Shown here: positions 1-8,577 of the stretch, one piece after another
Position numbering within the stretch: position 1 is the stretch's first letter
Layout: each line of letters begins with the position of its first letter
DNA from: CAZNLH01 sp964573995
GTDB taxonomy: Bacteria; Gemmatimonadota; CAZMKB01; CAZNLH01
NCBI GenBank assembly: GCA_964573995.1
Contig: CAZNLH010000031.1
Span: 1 to 24,069 of the forward strand
Length of the DNA: 24,069 bases
Reading direction: 5' to 3'
Made by a program: the position numbers and the translations under genes
Notes under the pieces: model-generated
Told to the model about the DNA's origin: nothing
The model's input: the letters and a program-made list of their open reading frames with translations, nothing else
Databases searched by the model: none

Positions 1-2366
1 ATCACGTCCGCTCCGGCCGGATATCGGTGGGTGGCGGGTACGCGAACATGCACTCGAGCATGCTGGGTGGCGAAGAGATGAACCGCCTCTTCTACCCTGC
101 ACAAAGGCTCAGGAAGAATTCCGGCATAGATATCTCCACCATGTTCATGGACGACGTCCCTGGGTGGTCGTGGGCGATCCCCCAGGCGGCCGGAAGGGGC
201 GGCATCGCCTACTTCCTGACGGGACCCAACACCTCGTTCGGTGGAGCGGCCGATATCCCCATGTCGGACCGGCCATTTTACTTCGAGGGGCCGGATGGAA
301 GCCGCATACTGACCTGGAGGGGATACGGAAACTACCTGGAGGGCTCCTTTGATTACGGGCTTCACTCATGGCCGTCAATGATGGAATCGACCGTACTGGC
401 GCGCCTGCAAGACTGGGAGTCGGCCGGTTATCCATACGACGCCATACTCGTGCTGGATGGAACCGGCGATAATGGGATGGCCGACCGGGCCCTTGAGACA
501 CTCGATAACGTTGACTGGTGGAATGCCAATCACGATCAAAAGATGATTCTGTCCACCCCGGAGGAATTTTTCCGTCACATGGAGGATACATACCATGGAC
601 TCTTACCGGTCTATTCGGGCGATTCTGCTGGGCTATGGGCGGGATCGGGGGACTGCCTGACACCAGTCAGCCAGGGCTGGATACGCGCCTCCGCGGATCA
701 GGTACTCACGGGAGAAAAACTCGCCGCCATCGACTTCCTGAACGGCTCACCCTACCCGGGTACGATGATCGACAGTATTTACACGGGCCTGCTTACATCT
801 GACGAGCATTCAGGTGCCGGGGTGGGCTGGCCGGGCATGCTTACTAAAGACGAGGTGGACAGGAGCAACGAGATATTCTTCCAGACGGCACTCCGCTCAT
901 TTAACGGAAGTAAGGACCTGATTCGGCTGACCTTTTCTGAACTCAGCGAGGGTATGGGAGGCGATGCACCGGTCATCCTCGTCTTCAACCCCCTCTCCTG
1001 GGAAAGGACAGGTGTCGTTGATGTGCGCCTCCCAGGTGCCACCTATGAAGGCAACTTCATAATCAGGGACATGGCGACCATGCGGGAAGTTCCCTATGAA
1101 GGCGGTGGTGGAGACACGGTCGAATTCAAGGCCCAGGACGTACCGCCGGTGGGCTACCGGCTCTACCTGATAGAAGATGCGCCCGATCCGCCCTCTTACC
1201 CCGATAGTGTAACCACATCCGACAACGGGCGCACGATTGAAAACCGCTTTTACCGCGTATCCATCGGAGGGGAGGGCTTGAGTATCCTTGACAAGGAAAA
1301 CGGGCGAGAACTCGTAAATAGCGGGAGCGATTTCGATTTCAACGGCCTCATCAGGGCCACCAACAGTGAGGACTTATCTGGTCTCTACCACCCGTTTCCA
1401 TCCGATTGGGACTCCATCTACTCTAGCCCGGGAGTCGTTAGCGGCGAAATGATCCTTGAATCCAACTCCTCCCCACTAACCGAGGTGCGGATCACCTTGT
1501 ATTCAGGAATAAAGCGGGTCGACCTTGTAAACACACTCGACAAGGAGCGGATGCCGTTCGTACCCTACGAAAAACACTCTGAACACTACTCCATTACCTT
1601 CCCCTTTGCTGTCGACGTCTCTGAGGGATTCCGTGCACTCATAGACAACCCCAATGTCCTCATACAACCCGATCGCGACTACCTCCCGGGAGCCCTGGTC
1701 GGCAACTTCGTCTCCCAGCACGCGATCGACATGCGGGAGCCGTGCGGCTTCGGGGTCACGCTCGCCAACCGGGAGTCCTTTTTCAACGAGATAGGAGGCC
1801 CAGGCCATCGAAACCAGTCCTTTCGGCCCTCCGAGGCAACAGTCGTAAACAAGGTCATCCAGAAGGCGGATCAGGGCGAGACGAGCGACCTGGGAGTCGT
1901 TACTATTACGAGTATGGACGGCGGCATAAAGACAAGCCGATTCCATTACGCGATTACGAGTTCCATCATCCCACCGGATTCCCTCGCTTCAGCAACTCCG
2001 GTCAAGGTCCTGAGGTTCGGTGGATCCTTCGACACGCCACTGCTGGCAGTCTTCACAAAGAGGGGGCCACGGCCCACTCGCATCCGAATAGCGCCCGAAG
2101 CCTCCTTCTTCGGCCTGGACCATGATAATGTCATCCTAACAGACATTAAGCGATCGGAGTTTAACGGGACGTCGGAACTGGTATTCCGGCTGCAGGAGGT
2201 ATCCGGCATCCGGACGACCGGGGTCGAACTACGCTCCACCTTCTCATTTTCCCATGCAGAGATCAACACCAACGTTGAGGAACCGGTCCCTGGCGGTACC
2301 CTTCCCGTCGACCCGATCACCTTCGATATCGGCCCTTACGAGACCCTTACCGTAAGAGCACGATGA
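1..2366 (+). CDS. GH38-type glycoside hydrolase (alpha-mannosidase-like), 5'-truncated by window edge
   Basis: The frame is open to the first base of the window, with no stop upstream of the GTG at 27, so the true start lies outside and roughly 200-300 residues are probably missing compared with GH38 enzymes of about 1000 residues. The visible part begins in the catalytic beta/alpha barrel: the stretch MDDVPGWSW followed by a GPN turn resembles the region of the nucleophile Asp in GH38 relatives, and LLTSDEHSGAG resembles the second conserved barrel segment. The later part is the all-beta half, opened by the family-typical phrase VLVFNPLSWERTGVV. The enzyme would hydrolyse alpha-mannosides or related sugars; the substrate cannot be read. 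Cellular location is unknown because the N-terminus is missing. The stop is followed by 425 bp without a recognisable gene. Confidence 0.82.
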   Translation, partial: HVRSGRISVGGGYANMHSSMLGGEEMNRLFYPAQRLRKNSGIDISTMFMDDVPGWSWAIPQAAGRGGIAYFLTGPNTSFGGAADIPMSDRPFYFEGPDGSRILTWRGYGNYLEGSFDYGLHSWPSMMESTVLARLQDWESAGYPYDAILVLDGTGDNGMADRALETLDNVDWWNANHDQKMILSTPEEFFRHMEDTYHGLLPVYSGDSAGLWAGSGDCLTPVSQGWIRASADQVLTGEKLAAIDFLNGSPYPGTMIDSIYTGLLTSDEHSGAGVGWPGMLTKDEVDRSNEIFFQTALRSFNGSKDLIRLTFSELSEGMGGDAPVILVFNPLSWERTGVVDVRLPGATYEGNFIIRDMATMREVPYEGGGGDTVEFKAQDVPPVGYRLYLIEDAPDPPSYPDSVTTSDNGRTIENRFYRVSIGGEGLSILDKENGRELVNSGSDFDFNGLIRATNSEDLSGLYHPFPSDWDSIYSSPGVVSGEMILESNSSPLTEVRITLYSGIKRVDLVNTLDKERMPFVPYEKHSEHYSITFPFAVDVSEGFRALIDNPNVLIQPDRDYLPGALVGNFVSQHAIDMREPCGFGVTLANRESFFNEIGGPGHRNQSFRPSEATVVNKVIQKADQGETSDLGVVTITSMDGGIKTSRFHYAITSSIIPPDSLASATPVKVLRFGGSFDTPLLAVFTKRGPRPTRIRIAPEASFFGLDHDNVILTDIKRSEFNGTSELVFRLQEVSGIRTTGVELRSTFSFSHAEINTNVEEPVPGGTLPVDPITFDIGPYETLTVRAR

Positions 2367-2791
2367 CCCTTGCAAAACTCGAGGCTGTCCGAGACAGCGA
2401 TGTCAATCAAGGCGTAAAGCGGACCGGTGGGACATCACTCAAGGGGAAGAGAACCCCCATGCAACCCCGATTCTGACGGAGATATCCACGCATAGCCGAC
2501 AACACCTTGAATCCCGCCGGCGGAATGCACATCGTTTAATAGCGCTTTAATAGCGGATAACTCGACGGGTTTCCCCGGGGGAATCATCGAATCCGGAGAG
2601 ACCCTGTTTTACTCATTCTATCCGGTTCCGGAAGTCTCTTGCTACTTCGCGTGGTTGGTGCCAATAGGTTCCCCACAGCGAGTAGTCACTGCGACCTCGG
2701 TGGGGGTGTTCGGCGTCGGGACCCGCGAGGTTCACGGAAGAACATCTGCAAGATAACTTGTGGGACACTACATTAAGATGGTGAAGGGGCC
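2367..2791. other. Intergenic region with one structured leader-like hairpin
   Basis: I see no convincing gene in these 425 bases. A 37-codon frame starts at 2363, overlapping the upstream stop as ATGA, and ends at 2476, but it has no recognisable features. An 11-bp-period duplication (TTTAATAGCG at 2535 and 2546) is present. A hairpin at 2671-2705 pairs CCCCAC with GTGGGG and, after a 2-nt bulge, CGAG with CTCG. It lies about 87 nt before the next start codon and has no T-tract, so it is more likely a leader structure than a terminator. I do not recognise it as any known riboswitch. Confidence 0.4.
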
Positions 2792-5164
2792 TTGAAGGGA
2801 AAGATAGACCGCAAAAAATCCCGATTCAACCTCTTCGCGACCGGGATACTTCCCGTCTTGCTCACCCTGCTTGCATCCGTGGCGTGCAGCGATGGAAGTA
2901 CCAAGGACACCTTCGTGCCGGCAAGGAGAACGCGCGGAGTGGCCATGAGCGAAGCAACCAAGCCAATCGACATGCCAGGTTCGATCCACTATTCGAAGGC
3001 GCTCGAGGAAAGGATACACCGCGCACTCGCAGACAAGAAATCATTGGTTACCCCACGGACAAGGCACCTCGATGCAAAGGGAAATCCCATCTATACGAAC
3101 AGGCTGATCTTCGAGGTAAGCCCTTACCTCCTGCAGCACGCCCACAACCCCGTCAACTGGTACCCATGGGGCGAGGAGGCCTTCAACGCCGCCCGTGAGG
3201 GAGGCAAACTCATCTTCCTCTCAATCGGCTACTCTACCTGCCACTGGTGCCATGTAATGGAGGAGGAATCGTTCGACGATATCGACGTAGCCAGGATGCT
3301 CAATGAGCACTTCATCGCCATCAAGGTTGACAGGGAGGAAAGGCCGGATATCGATAACGTTTACATGGAGGTATGCAGGGCGATGACCGGAAGCGGCGGC
3401 TGGCCCCTTACTATCATCATGACGCCGGATCGAAGGCCGGTGTTTGCTGGAACTTACTTTCCAAAGACATCTCGATACGGCAGGCCGGGCCTGATGGACA
3501 TACTCCCCGGCATCGCCGACACCTGGAAGAAAGACCCCGGCCAGGTGAACCGAGTGGCGCAGCGGATCGTCTCGGCCCTCAACGAGCCGGCGACCACAAG
3601 GGGGGGAGTCCCCCTGTCTTCCGCCACGCTTGATTCAGCCTTCTCTCACCTATCAAGGAGTTACGATCCCGTTCACGGCGGATTCGGCCGCGCTCCCAAG
3701 TTTCCCACACCCCACAACCTCACCTTCTTACTTAGGTATTGGAAGAGGACCGGCACACCGGCCGCACTGGAGATGGTAGAGAAGACACTGACATCGATGC
3801 GGATGGGCGGTATCTACGATCAGGTCGGCTTCGGTTTTCATCGTTATTCCACAGATCCCGAATGGCTGGTACCCCACTTCGAGAAGATGCTATACGACCA
3901 GGCACTGATCGCCTGCGCATATATAGAAGCCTATCAGGCAACCGGGAGGGAAGACCTCGGGGGTACCGCGCGCGAGATCTTCGAGTACGTGCTCCGCGAC
4001 ATGAGAGATCCAGGGGGTGGCTTTTACAGCGCCGAGGATGCCGACAGCAAGGGGGGAGAAGGCAGGTTCTACCTGTGGACAGCCGGGGAGATCAAGGAAG
4101 TGCTCGGTGAAGACGAAGGGCGCTTCTTTTCTTCGATCTATAACGTTGAGGAGGGTGGGAACGCCCCCCTCGATTCCACCGGACTCAATATCCTTCACCT
4201 GGACAGACCGCTAAGGGATTCGGCCACCAAAGTACATGCAAGCCCCTCATCCTTCGCAGACCATCTCGAAGCGGACCGTGAAAGGGTCTTTGAGGCCCGC
4301 AACCTGCGCGCCCATCCCTTCAAGGACGACAAGGTCATCGCCGCCTGGAACGGCCTCATGATATCCGCCCTCGCAAGGGGGTACCAAGTCTTTGGTGACC
4401 TGAAGTACCTAAATGCGGCCGAAAAAGCGGCGGACTTCATACTCGGCCGAATGACCGACGATAGCGGCAGGCTGATCCGGCGCTACCGCAACGGGATCTC
4501 CTCTCTACCCGCACAAGTCAACGACTACGCCTTCGTCGTCCAGGGGCTACTGGATCTCTACGAGGCGTCCTTCGAGGTCCGCTACCTCCAAGAGGCGATT
4601 CGCCTCAACGGCCTGATGGCGGGTCTCTTTTGGGACAAGGAGAAGGGGGCCTTCTTCTTTACAGGGAAGGAAGGAGAGAAACTACTGCTACGCCGGAAGG
4701 AGGCCTACGATGGCGCCCTTCCATCCGGGAACTCCATCGCCTCCATGAACCTGCTGCGGCTCTGGAGAATCACCTCCCGAACTGAACTGGAAGAAATGGC
4801 CGAGAAGACCATGGACGCCTTCTCCGGGGAGGTAGCCACCCACCCCTACGCTTACACACAGTTCCTCTGCGCCCTGGACTTCCGCATTGGACCCTCTTAC
4901 GAGGTGGTGATCGCCGGTCGGCCCGACACCCCCGCCAGCCGGGCCATGGTCCACGCCCTGCAACGCCCTTTCATGCCGAACAAGATCGTTATCTTCCGTC
5001 CCACGGGGGAGGAGAGGCCCGGGATAACGGATATCGCGGGATACACGGCGTCACAGACGGGCATCAACGGGCAGGCCACCGCCTATGTCTGCCGCGACTT
5101 CGCCTGCAAGGCTCCCACCACCGATCCATCAGCCATGCTCGCGTCCATGGGCATTGTTCGCTGA
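2792..5164 (+). CDS. YyaL/SPATA20-like DUF255 thioredoxin-fold protein, probable lipoprotein
   Basis: The 790-residue product has the full architecture of the YyaL/SPATA20 family: an N-terminal DUF255 thioredoxin-like domain (about residues 105-265) followed by an alpha/alpha-barrel six-hairpin-glycosidase-like domain to the end. Diagnostic strings are SPYLLQHAHNPVNWYPWG, the Cys pair in STCHWCHVMEEESF (C150 and C153), VDREERPDI and GGWPLTIIMTP. The biochemical role of the family is not settled; a redox function and a sugar-binding barrel are suggested by fold only. The start is taken as TTG at 2792, because no in-frame ATG gives the signal sequence; a weak GGTGAAGG lies just upstream. Residues 1-32 look like a lipoprotein signal (KKSR, hydrophobic run, Cys32), although the -3 Ser is not ideal. 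Export would be unusual, since many homologues are cytosolic. Confidence 0.9.
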   Translation: MKGKIDRKKSRFNLFATGILPVLLTLLASVACSDGSTKDTFVPARRTRGVAMSEATKPIDMPGSIHYSKALEERIHRALADKKSLVTPRTRHLDAKGNPIYTNRLIFEVSPYLLQHAHNPVNWYPWGEEAFNAAREGGKLIFLSIGYSTCHWCHVMEEESFDDIDVARMLNEHFIAIKVDREERPDIDNVYMEVCRAMTGSGGWPLTIIMTPDRRPVFAGTYFPKTSRYGRPGLMDILPGIADTWKKDPGQVNRVAQRIVSALNEPATTRGGVPLSSATLDSAFSHLSRSYDPVHGGFGRAPKFPTPHNLTFLLRYWKRTGTPAALEMVEKTLTSMRMGGIYDQVGFGFHRYSTDPEWLVPHFEKMLYDQALIACAYIEAYQATGREDLGGTAREIFEYVLRDMRDPGGGFYSAEDADSKGGEGRFYLWTAGEIKEVLGEDEGRFFSSIYNVEEGGNAPLDSTGLNILHLDRPLRDSATKVHASPSSFADHLEADRERVFEARNLRAHPFKDDKVIAAWNGLMISALARGYQVFGDLKYLNAAEKAADFILGRMTDDSGRLIRRYRNGISSLPAQVNDYAFVVQGLLDLYEASFEVRYLQEAIRLNGLMAGLFWDKEKGAFFFTGKEGEKLLLRRKEAYDGALPSGNSIASMNLLRLWRITSRTELEEMAEKTMDAFSGEVATHPYAYTQFLCALDFRIGPSYEVVIAGRPDTPASRAMVHALQRPFMPNKIVIFRPTGEERPGITDIAGYTASQTGINGQATAYVCRDFACKAPTTDPSAMLASMGIVR

Positions 5165-5479
5165 AAACAGGCGGGATCGCGACCCGCTCCAAGCGCCACA
5201 GGGGCTTGAGCCACATGGAAGCGATGCCAAAGGGATAGATTTAGACGTGTACCCCCAAGAAGACTTTAAGTCGCTCCAAGAGACATCCTTCAGCGTGTCT
5301 AAAAACGGGGAACCTCCTCCGTTTCCCACCGTCTTGACAAGTACCGAACAAGTTGATATCATCAAGTGTCCGGTTTGGATCGCCGCCGGACGAGATGCAC
5401 CGATCACCGGCATAGAATATGCTTCACATATCATAAATATGCCGCTGAACAAGCAACTCAAGCCGGAGGGATAGATCGT
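5165..5479. other. Intergenic region; possible remnant of an alpha/beta-hydrolase 3' end
   Basis: No intact gene is seen. In one plus-strand frame, open to a stop at 5472-5474, the translation contains VDIIKCPVWIAAGRDAPITG, which resembles the strand-turn carrying the catalytic Asp near the C-terminus of alpha/beta-hydrolases (typical form: IxxPvlxxxGxxDxxxP). There is no start codon with a ribosome site in the non-overlapping part. If real, it is a decayed fragment. A small hairpin, GCGGG/CCCGC, directly follows the upstream stop codon. Confidence 0.25.
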
Positions 5480-6460
5480 ATGAAGGCGCCTATGATAAAT
5501 CTTTGGATAACACTATTCCTCTCATGCGCCGTCCTCTTCTCGTTGTCGTGCAGCAACGAGGACATACTCGCTCCCAACAGCGCCACACTCTCGCTCATCG
5601 CTAACCCGACAAGCATCCCCGCCGATGGGAGTTCTACCTCGACTATCGAAGTAATCCTCCAGGACACCAACGGCAACGCCCTCAACGGATACACGATATA
5701 TTTCACGACGACTCTCGGTACGATCACGGACAAGGCGACCATCGAAGATGGCATCGCTCACGCGACACTGACAGCCGGCGATAAAGAGGGTACCGCTACC
5801 ATCACGGCCTTTTCGGGATCCTTGAGTGATTCTGTCCAGGTCTTCATCGGATTTCAGGACGTCAACATCCTCCTTACCGCAAACCCACCGGAGATCCCCG
5901 CAGACGGCGTCTCGACATCCGAGATAGACGCCTTCGTGACAGAACAGCGCGGGGTGGTGCCGGATGGGACCGACGTCTTTTTCACCACTACTCGTGGCAC
6001 CATCACCTCCCAGGCCCAGACCCATAATGGGCTGGCTTCCGCCACACTCACTTCAGGCATCGTCGAGGGGACCGCAACGGTCTCCGCAATCGTCCGCAAC
6101 ACCTCTCAGACTACCGATGTCTCGGTCGGCATCCCCGTATCCAACATCACTCTGACCGCCAATCCCTCAACATTCTATGTGGATGACGCGGTAACGCATG
6201 ATTACGTCTCCAATATTACGGTGACCGTCTGGGACGCGGCCGGGGTGCCCATCGAAAACAAGGCGGTGGTCATCACCTCCGACCTTGGTCAACTCGACTC
6301 TGCAGGCGCTATCCAGAAGACCGACGTGAACGGGCAGGTAACGGATACCCTTCGGATCACTATTGCGGTTCCCCTCGGGACATCCCAATCCGTCACGGTC
6401 ACGGCCACATCCGGGGCGATCAGCACTAGCATCACAATAACCATTACCAATACCGGCTGA
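5480..6460 (+). CDS. Secreted lipoprotein with three invasin-like (Big_1-type) Ig domains
   Basis: I chose the ATG at 5480 (326 residues) over upstream in-frame codons because GGAGGG lies 9 nt before it and the product then opens with a hydrophobic signal ending at Cys24 (SLSC), a plausible lipid-attachment site. The mature part is three Ig-like modules at about residues 36-123, 127-216 and 222-326. The repeats share the pattern LTANPxxIPADGxSTS, then DGxxVxFTTTxGTI and GxAxATLTxGxxEGTATVxA, as in bacterial invasin/intimin Ig domains. Such proteins are surface or periplasmic structural and adhesive modules with no enzymatic activity; the ligand is unknown. The third module is longer and more divergent. 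A bidirectional terminator lies about 200 nt downstream. Confidence 0.8.
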   Translation: MKAPMINLWITLFLSCAVLFSLSCSNEDILAPNSATLSLIANPTSIPADGSSTSTIEVILQDTNGNALNGYTIYFTTTLGTITDKATIEDGIAHATLTAGDKEGTATITAFSGSLSDSVQVFIGFQDVNILLTANPPEIPADGVSTSEIDAFVTEQRGVVPDGTDVFFTTTRGTITSQAQTHNGLASATLTSGIVEGTATVSAIVRNTSQTTDVSVGIPVSNITLTANPSTFYVDDAVTHDYVSNITVTVWDAAGVPIENKAVVITSDLGQLDSAGAIQKTDVNGQVTDTLRITIAVPLGTSQSVTVTATSGAISTSITITITNTG

Positions 6461-6526
6461 ATCTGCTCAATCGACGGCTAATAACTGGACCTGCCGCGCA
6501 CTTCCATTATCAAGAGATCTGAGATA

Positions 6527-6631
6527 GTGATACCTTCATACAAGGCATGCGCCCACCTGAAGAACCACTTACTTCTGACAGTCCTCTCCTTATTGCTCAC
6601 CCCGGGGGGAATTGTCCAGGCAGAAATTTAA
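6527..6631 (+). pseudogene. Signal-peptide-only micro-ORF, probable truncated exported protein
   Basis: A GTG-started frame encodes only 34 residues, and these have the layout of a complete signal peptide: basic and polar N-region (HLKNH), hydrophobic core (LLLTVLSLLLTPGG) and a cleavage-like VQAE, with the stop codon directly after the predicted cleavage site. The ribosome site is weak. It lies in the 268-bp gap between the Ig lipoprotein gene and the bidirectional terminator. I read it as the 5' stub of a lost secreted-protein gene; a genuine small peptide is possible but less likely. Confidence 0.3.
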
Positions 6632-6654
6632 CTGTCCAATAACAATGGACACGT

Positions 6655-6690
6655 AAAAAAAGGGGACCGCCGGTTGGCGGTCCCCTTTTC
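6655..6690. terminator. Bidirectional intrinsic terminator
   Basis: The stem AGGGGACCGCC/GGCGGTCCCCT with a GGTT loop is flanked by seven A on the left and TTTT on the right, so it can extend to 14 bp and give a U-tract on either strand. It sits between convergent genes: the Ig lipoprotein on the plus strand and the metalloprotease operon on the minus strand, whose stop codon is about 40 nt away. Confidence 0.92.
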
Positions 6691-6728
6691 TGGAAATAAG
6701 CGCCCTTCCTCTTTCCAAGGATCTTCCA

Positions 6729-7616
6729 CTACTTCAATACGAAGAGCCTCCTCGCAGTATGGCCAAGATCCGAATTAAAGGCGATGAAATAGACGCCTGT
6801 GTCCACACCTTCCGGCTCCCACTTGTAAGCATGATCGCCTGCCTGAAGGTATCCATCGGCGAGTGTCTCTACGAGTGCCCCATCTTCCGAGTAGATTTTC
6901 ATCTGCACGTCAGTCGGCTCTGAGAGCCTGAGAAGGGCACGCACCCCGTTACCCATGGAGGCATCCGCATCGAGAACGAAGGCCGAATTAGAGCCGCCGT
7001 TCTCGACCGAAGGCGCGTTCGGTCCCGCAGGGTAGAGGTAATCGATGCCGTTGATGTCGTCCGAGTAGAGCGTCCTCTTCGAATCATCACCGTAGTTGAT
7101 CGCATAGTACATCGTCGCCTGCTGGTAACTCGAGTGGCCAAGCCCGAGGTTGTGCCCGAACTCATGGGCACAGACACTCTCCAGGTCGATCTGGTTCCAG
7201 CCTGTAGGGCCAGGACCCGTGTTCCAGTTCGTGTCCATGTCGAAGTTGGTATCGCACTCCCGGTTGGAGTTGTTCGTAACGAGCCAAGTCTCCCCCAGGA
7301 CGTATGGGTCGAGGTAGGCATACTTGTTCTGATTCTTGTCGTCATTGACGGGTACCCCACCTGAGTACCACCCTGCGAAGTAAAAACTGAAGTAAGAGGT
7401 TGAGACATTGTTCCATGTCCGCCCGCCTCGCCTCATAGAACCCGCTTCCCCCTGAATGTAGGGGTTCAGGTTCTGATCGGCATACATGGCCACCGGTATA
7501 TGGGAACTGCCGTACTTCGTTCCCCATGTGGTGAAGGCATTGAGCCCGGCCGTCAATCCGGCGATTCCGACCGCGAACAATACGAGCATGACGATTGAAA
7601 AAGCCCTCTTTCGCAT
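6729..7616 (-). CDS. Secreted matrixin-type (M10-like) zinc metalloprotease with C-terminal FlgD-like sorting module
   Basis: The 295-residue product starts with a clear signal peptide (residues 1-28). The zinc site is HEFGHNLGLGH (His151, Glu152, His155, His161), matching the metzincin consensus HExxHxxGxxH, followed by a plausible Met-turn at ATMYYA (Met169) and the matrixin-typical SxDDINGIDYLYP. Residues 220-295 form a FlgD-like/type-A C-terminal beta module (VQMKIYSEDGALVETL, then GVYFIAF and a basic RRLFVLK end), as used for cell-surface sorting in the FCB group. There is no obvious cysteine-switch propeptide: the catalytic domain follows the signal almost directly. The start has AAGGAGG 10 nt upstream. 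The gene lies 32 nt downstream of the small secreted gene at 7649-8173, so the two are very probably one operon. Likely role: extracellular proteolysis. Confidence 0.88.
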   Translation of the reverse strand: MRKRAFSIVMLVLFAVGIAGLTAGLNAFTTWGTKYGSSHIPVAMYADQNLNPYIQGEAGSMRRGGRTWNNVSTSYFSFYFAGWYSGGVPVNDDKNQNKYAYLDPYVLGETWLVTNNSNRECDTNFDMDTNWNTGPGPTGWNQIDLESVCAHEFGHNLGLGHSSYQQATMYYAINYGDDSKRTLYSDDINGIDYLYPAGPNAPSVENGGSNSAFVLDADASMGNGVRALLRLSEPTDVQMKIYSEDGALVETLADGYLQAGDHAYKWEPEGVDTGVYFIAFNSDLGHTARRLFVLK

Positions 7617-7648
7617 TGTGATCCATCCTCCTTCTTTAACAGAATCCG

Positions 7649-8173
7649 CTATCGCTCATTGAGGTCGATCTCTTCGAGAATCGCCCGAATTCGACCGATG
7701 AAATCGTCAACCGACCGACCGTTTTCCACGATGAGGCCGGAATCAATGGTATAACGTCCTTGCTGCCACCCTACGACATTGCTCTCGTAGTTGTCGGCAT
7801 TATCGTAAAGAAAGAGAATGTACTTCCCCCCGCTCTTCAAGTTGGGGGAACTGGGCACCTCCATCCTGGTCCCGTCCAACTCACCCCCTGGTGTCTTTAC
7901 GGTGACTTCTCTCTCCGAGGTATCTCCCTTGATAACCTGGTCGACCGTGAACCTCGTATACGTGAAGATATGCTCCCCCGCATCATCCCACTGCGACCAC
8001 GATTCCTGGGCGGTTCCGACCACGATTTGATCGGCCTTCCAGGTCAACTCTTCAAGACTAACCTTTATCATCGTAGTCGCCCATACCGACCCTGCCATGA
8101 CCGGCCCGATCATGAACGGCAACAGGAGTGAAATGAAACTCTTCCACCCCGATGGACTAATGGCCCCTTTCAT
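7649..8173 (-). CDS. Small secreted protein, cotranscribed with the metalloprotease
   Basis: The 174-residue product has a signal peptide with likely cleavage after VWA (about residue 32). The mature part includes EELTWKADQIVVGTA, FTYTRFTVDQVIKGD, VTVKTPGGELDGTRMEV and KYILFLYDN. This beta-rich pattern resembles uncharacterised secreted proteins often found beside matrixin-like proteases; I cannot name a family with certainty. The start ATG is preceded by AGAGGGGGG at 7-nt spacing. It is the first gene of the operon, with the promoter at 8332-8360. Being encoded 32 nt before the protease suggests an inhibitor, chaperone or partner role, but that is inference from context only. Confidence 0.75.
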   Translation of the reverse strand: MKGAISPSGWKSFISLLLPFMIGPVMAGSVWATTMIKVSLEELTWKADQIVVGTAQESWSQWDDAGEHIFTYTRFTVDQVIKGDTSEREVTVKTPGGELDGTRMEVPSSPNLKSGGKYILFLYDNADNYESNVVGWQQGRYTIDSGLIVENGRSVDDFIGRIRAILEEIDLNER

Positions 8174-8331
8174 GCTGAAACCCCCCTCTGCTTGAGATTA
8201 ACACTTCCGGCCCTTTCATTAAAGGCCGGCACAAAACAAACCCATCGTCCCGCAGCGCCCGTTTCCTTTATAAATCCGACGTGCGCCGACGGCGGCTGAT
8301 GGGGCCTCGTGAAACACTTCACTTGAGATAT

Positions 8332-8360
8332 ATCTTAGCACAAATCTTACTGTTTGTCAA
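8332..8360 (-). promoter_or_regulatory. Sigma-70-type promoter for the metalloprotease operon
   Basis: Read on the minus strand: TTGACA (8355-8360), 17-nt spacer, TAAGAT (8332-8337). The -35 box is perfect, the -10 box matches 4 of 6, and the surroundings are AT-rich. Transcription would start near 8325, giving a leader of about 150 nt before the ATG at 8173. Confidence 0.7.
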
Positions 8361-8577
8361 GTCAAAATCGAATCATTTTAAATATAATCAATCTGGGCAT
8401 ATTATAATAACGAAGCAGGGGCGCCCACTATCCCATCAAATCCTTCCCATAAGGGGAGGGATCTATTGAATTAAACAGTGGATGTCCCTGCTTCCCCCGC
8501 TTCGTTACGAAACGGGGTGATACCGCATCCTCTCAATCATCCCCGCGGCGTCAGCGCAAGGGGGATATTTTCCCTGA
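8361..8577. other. AT-rich intergenic spacer with two hairpins
   Basis: No gene is seen. Two inverted repeats lie downstream of the BNR-repeat gene. At 8440-8462 ATCC-TTCCC pairs with GGGGA-GGGAT around an ATAA loop, with one bulged base. At 8495-8517 CCCCG-TTCG pairs with CGAA-CGGGG with one mismatch and a TTA loop. Neither has a good U-tract on the minus strand, so they are weak terminator or 3'-stabilising candidates. GAAGCAGGG at 8412 is repeated inverted at 8486. Confidence 0.4.

Noticed and set aside
145..663. Minus-strand 172-codon frame inside the glycosidase gene
   Set aside because: Arg/Pro-rich shadow of a well-supported coding sequence; no ribosome site or domain.
2363..2476. 37-codon ORF overlapping the glycosidase stop as ATGA
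   Set aside because: The overlap suggests coupling, but the peptide has no features and the following sequence is non-coding in style.
2535..2555. Tandem TTTAATAGCG duplication
   Set aside because: Only two units; too short to call a repeat array or operator without a regulator nearby.
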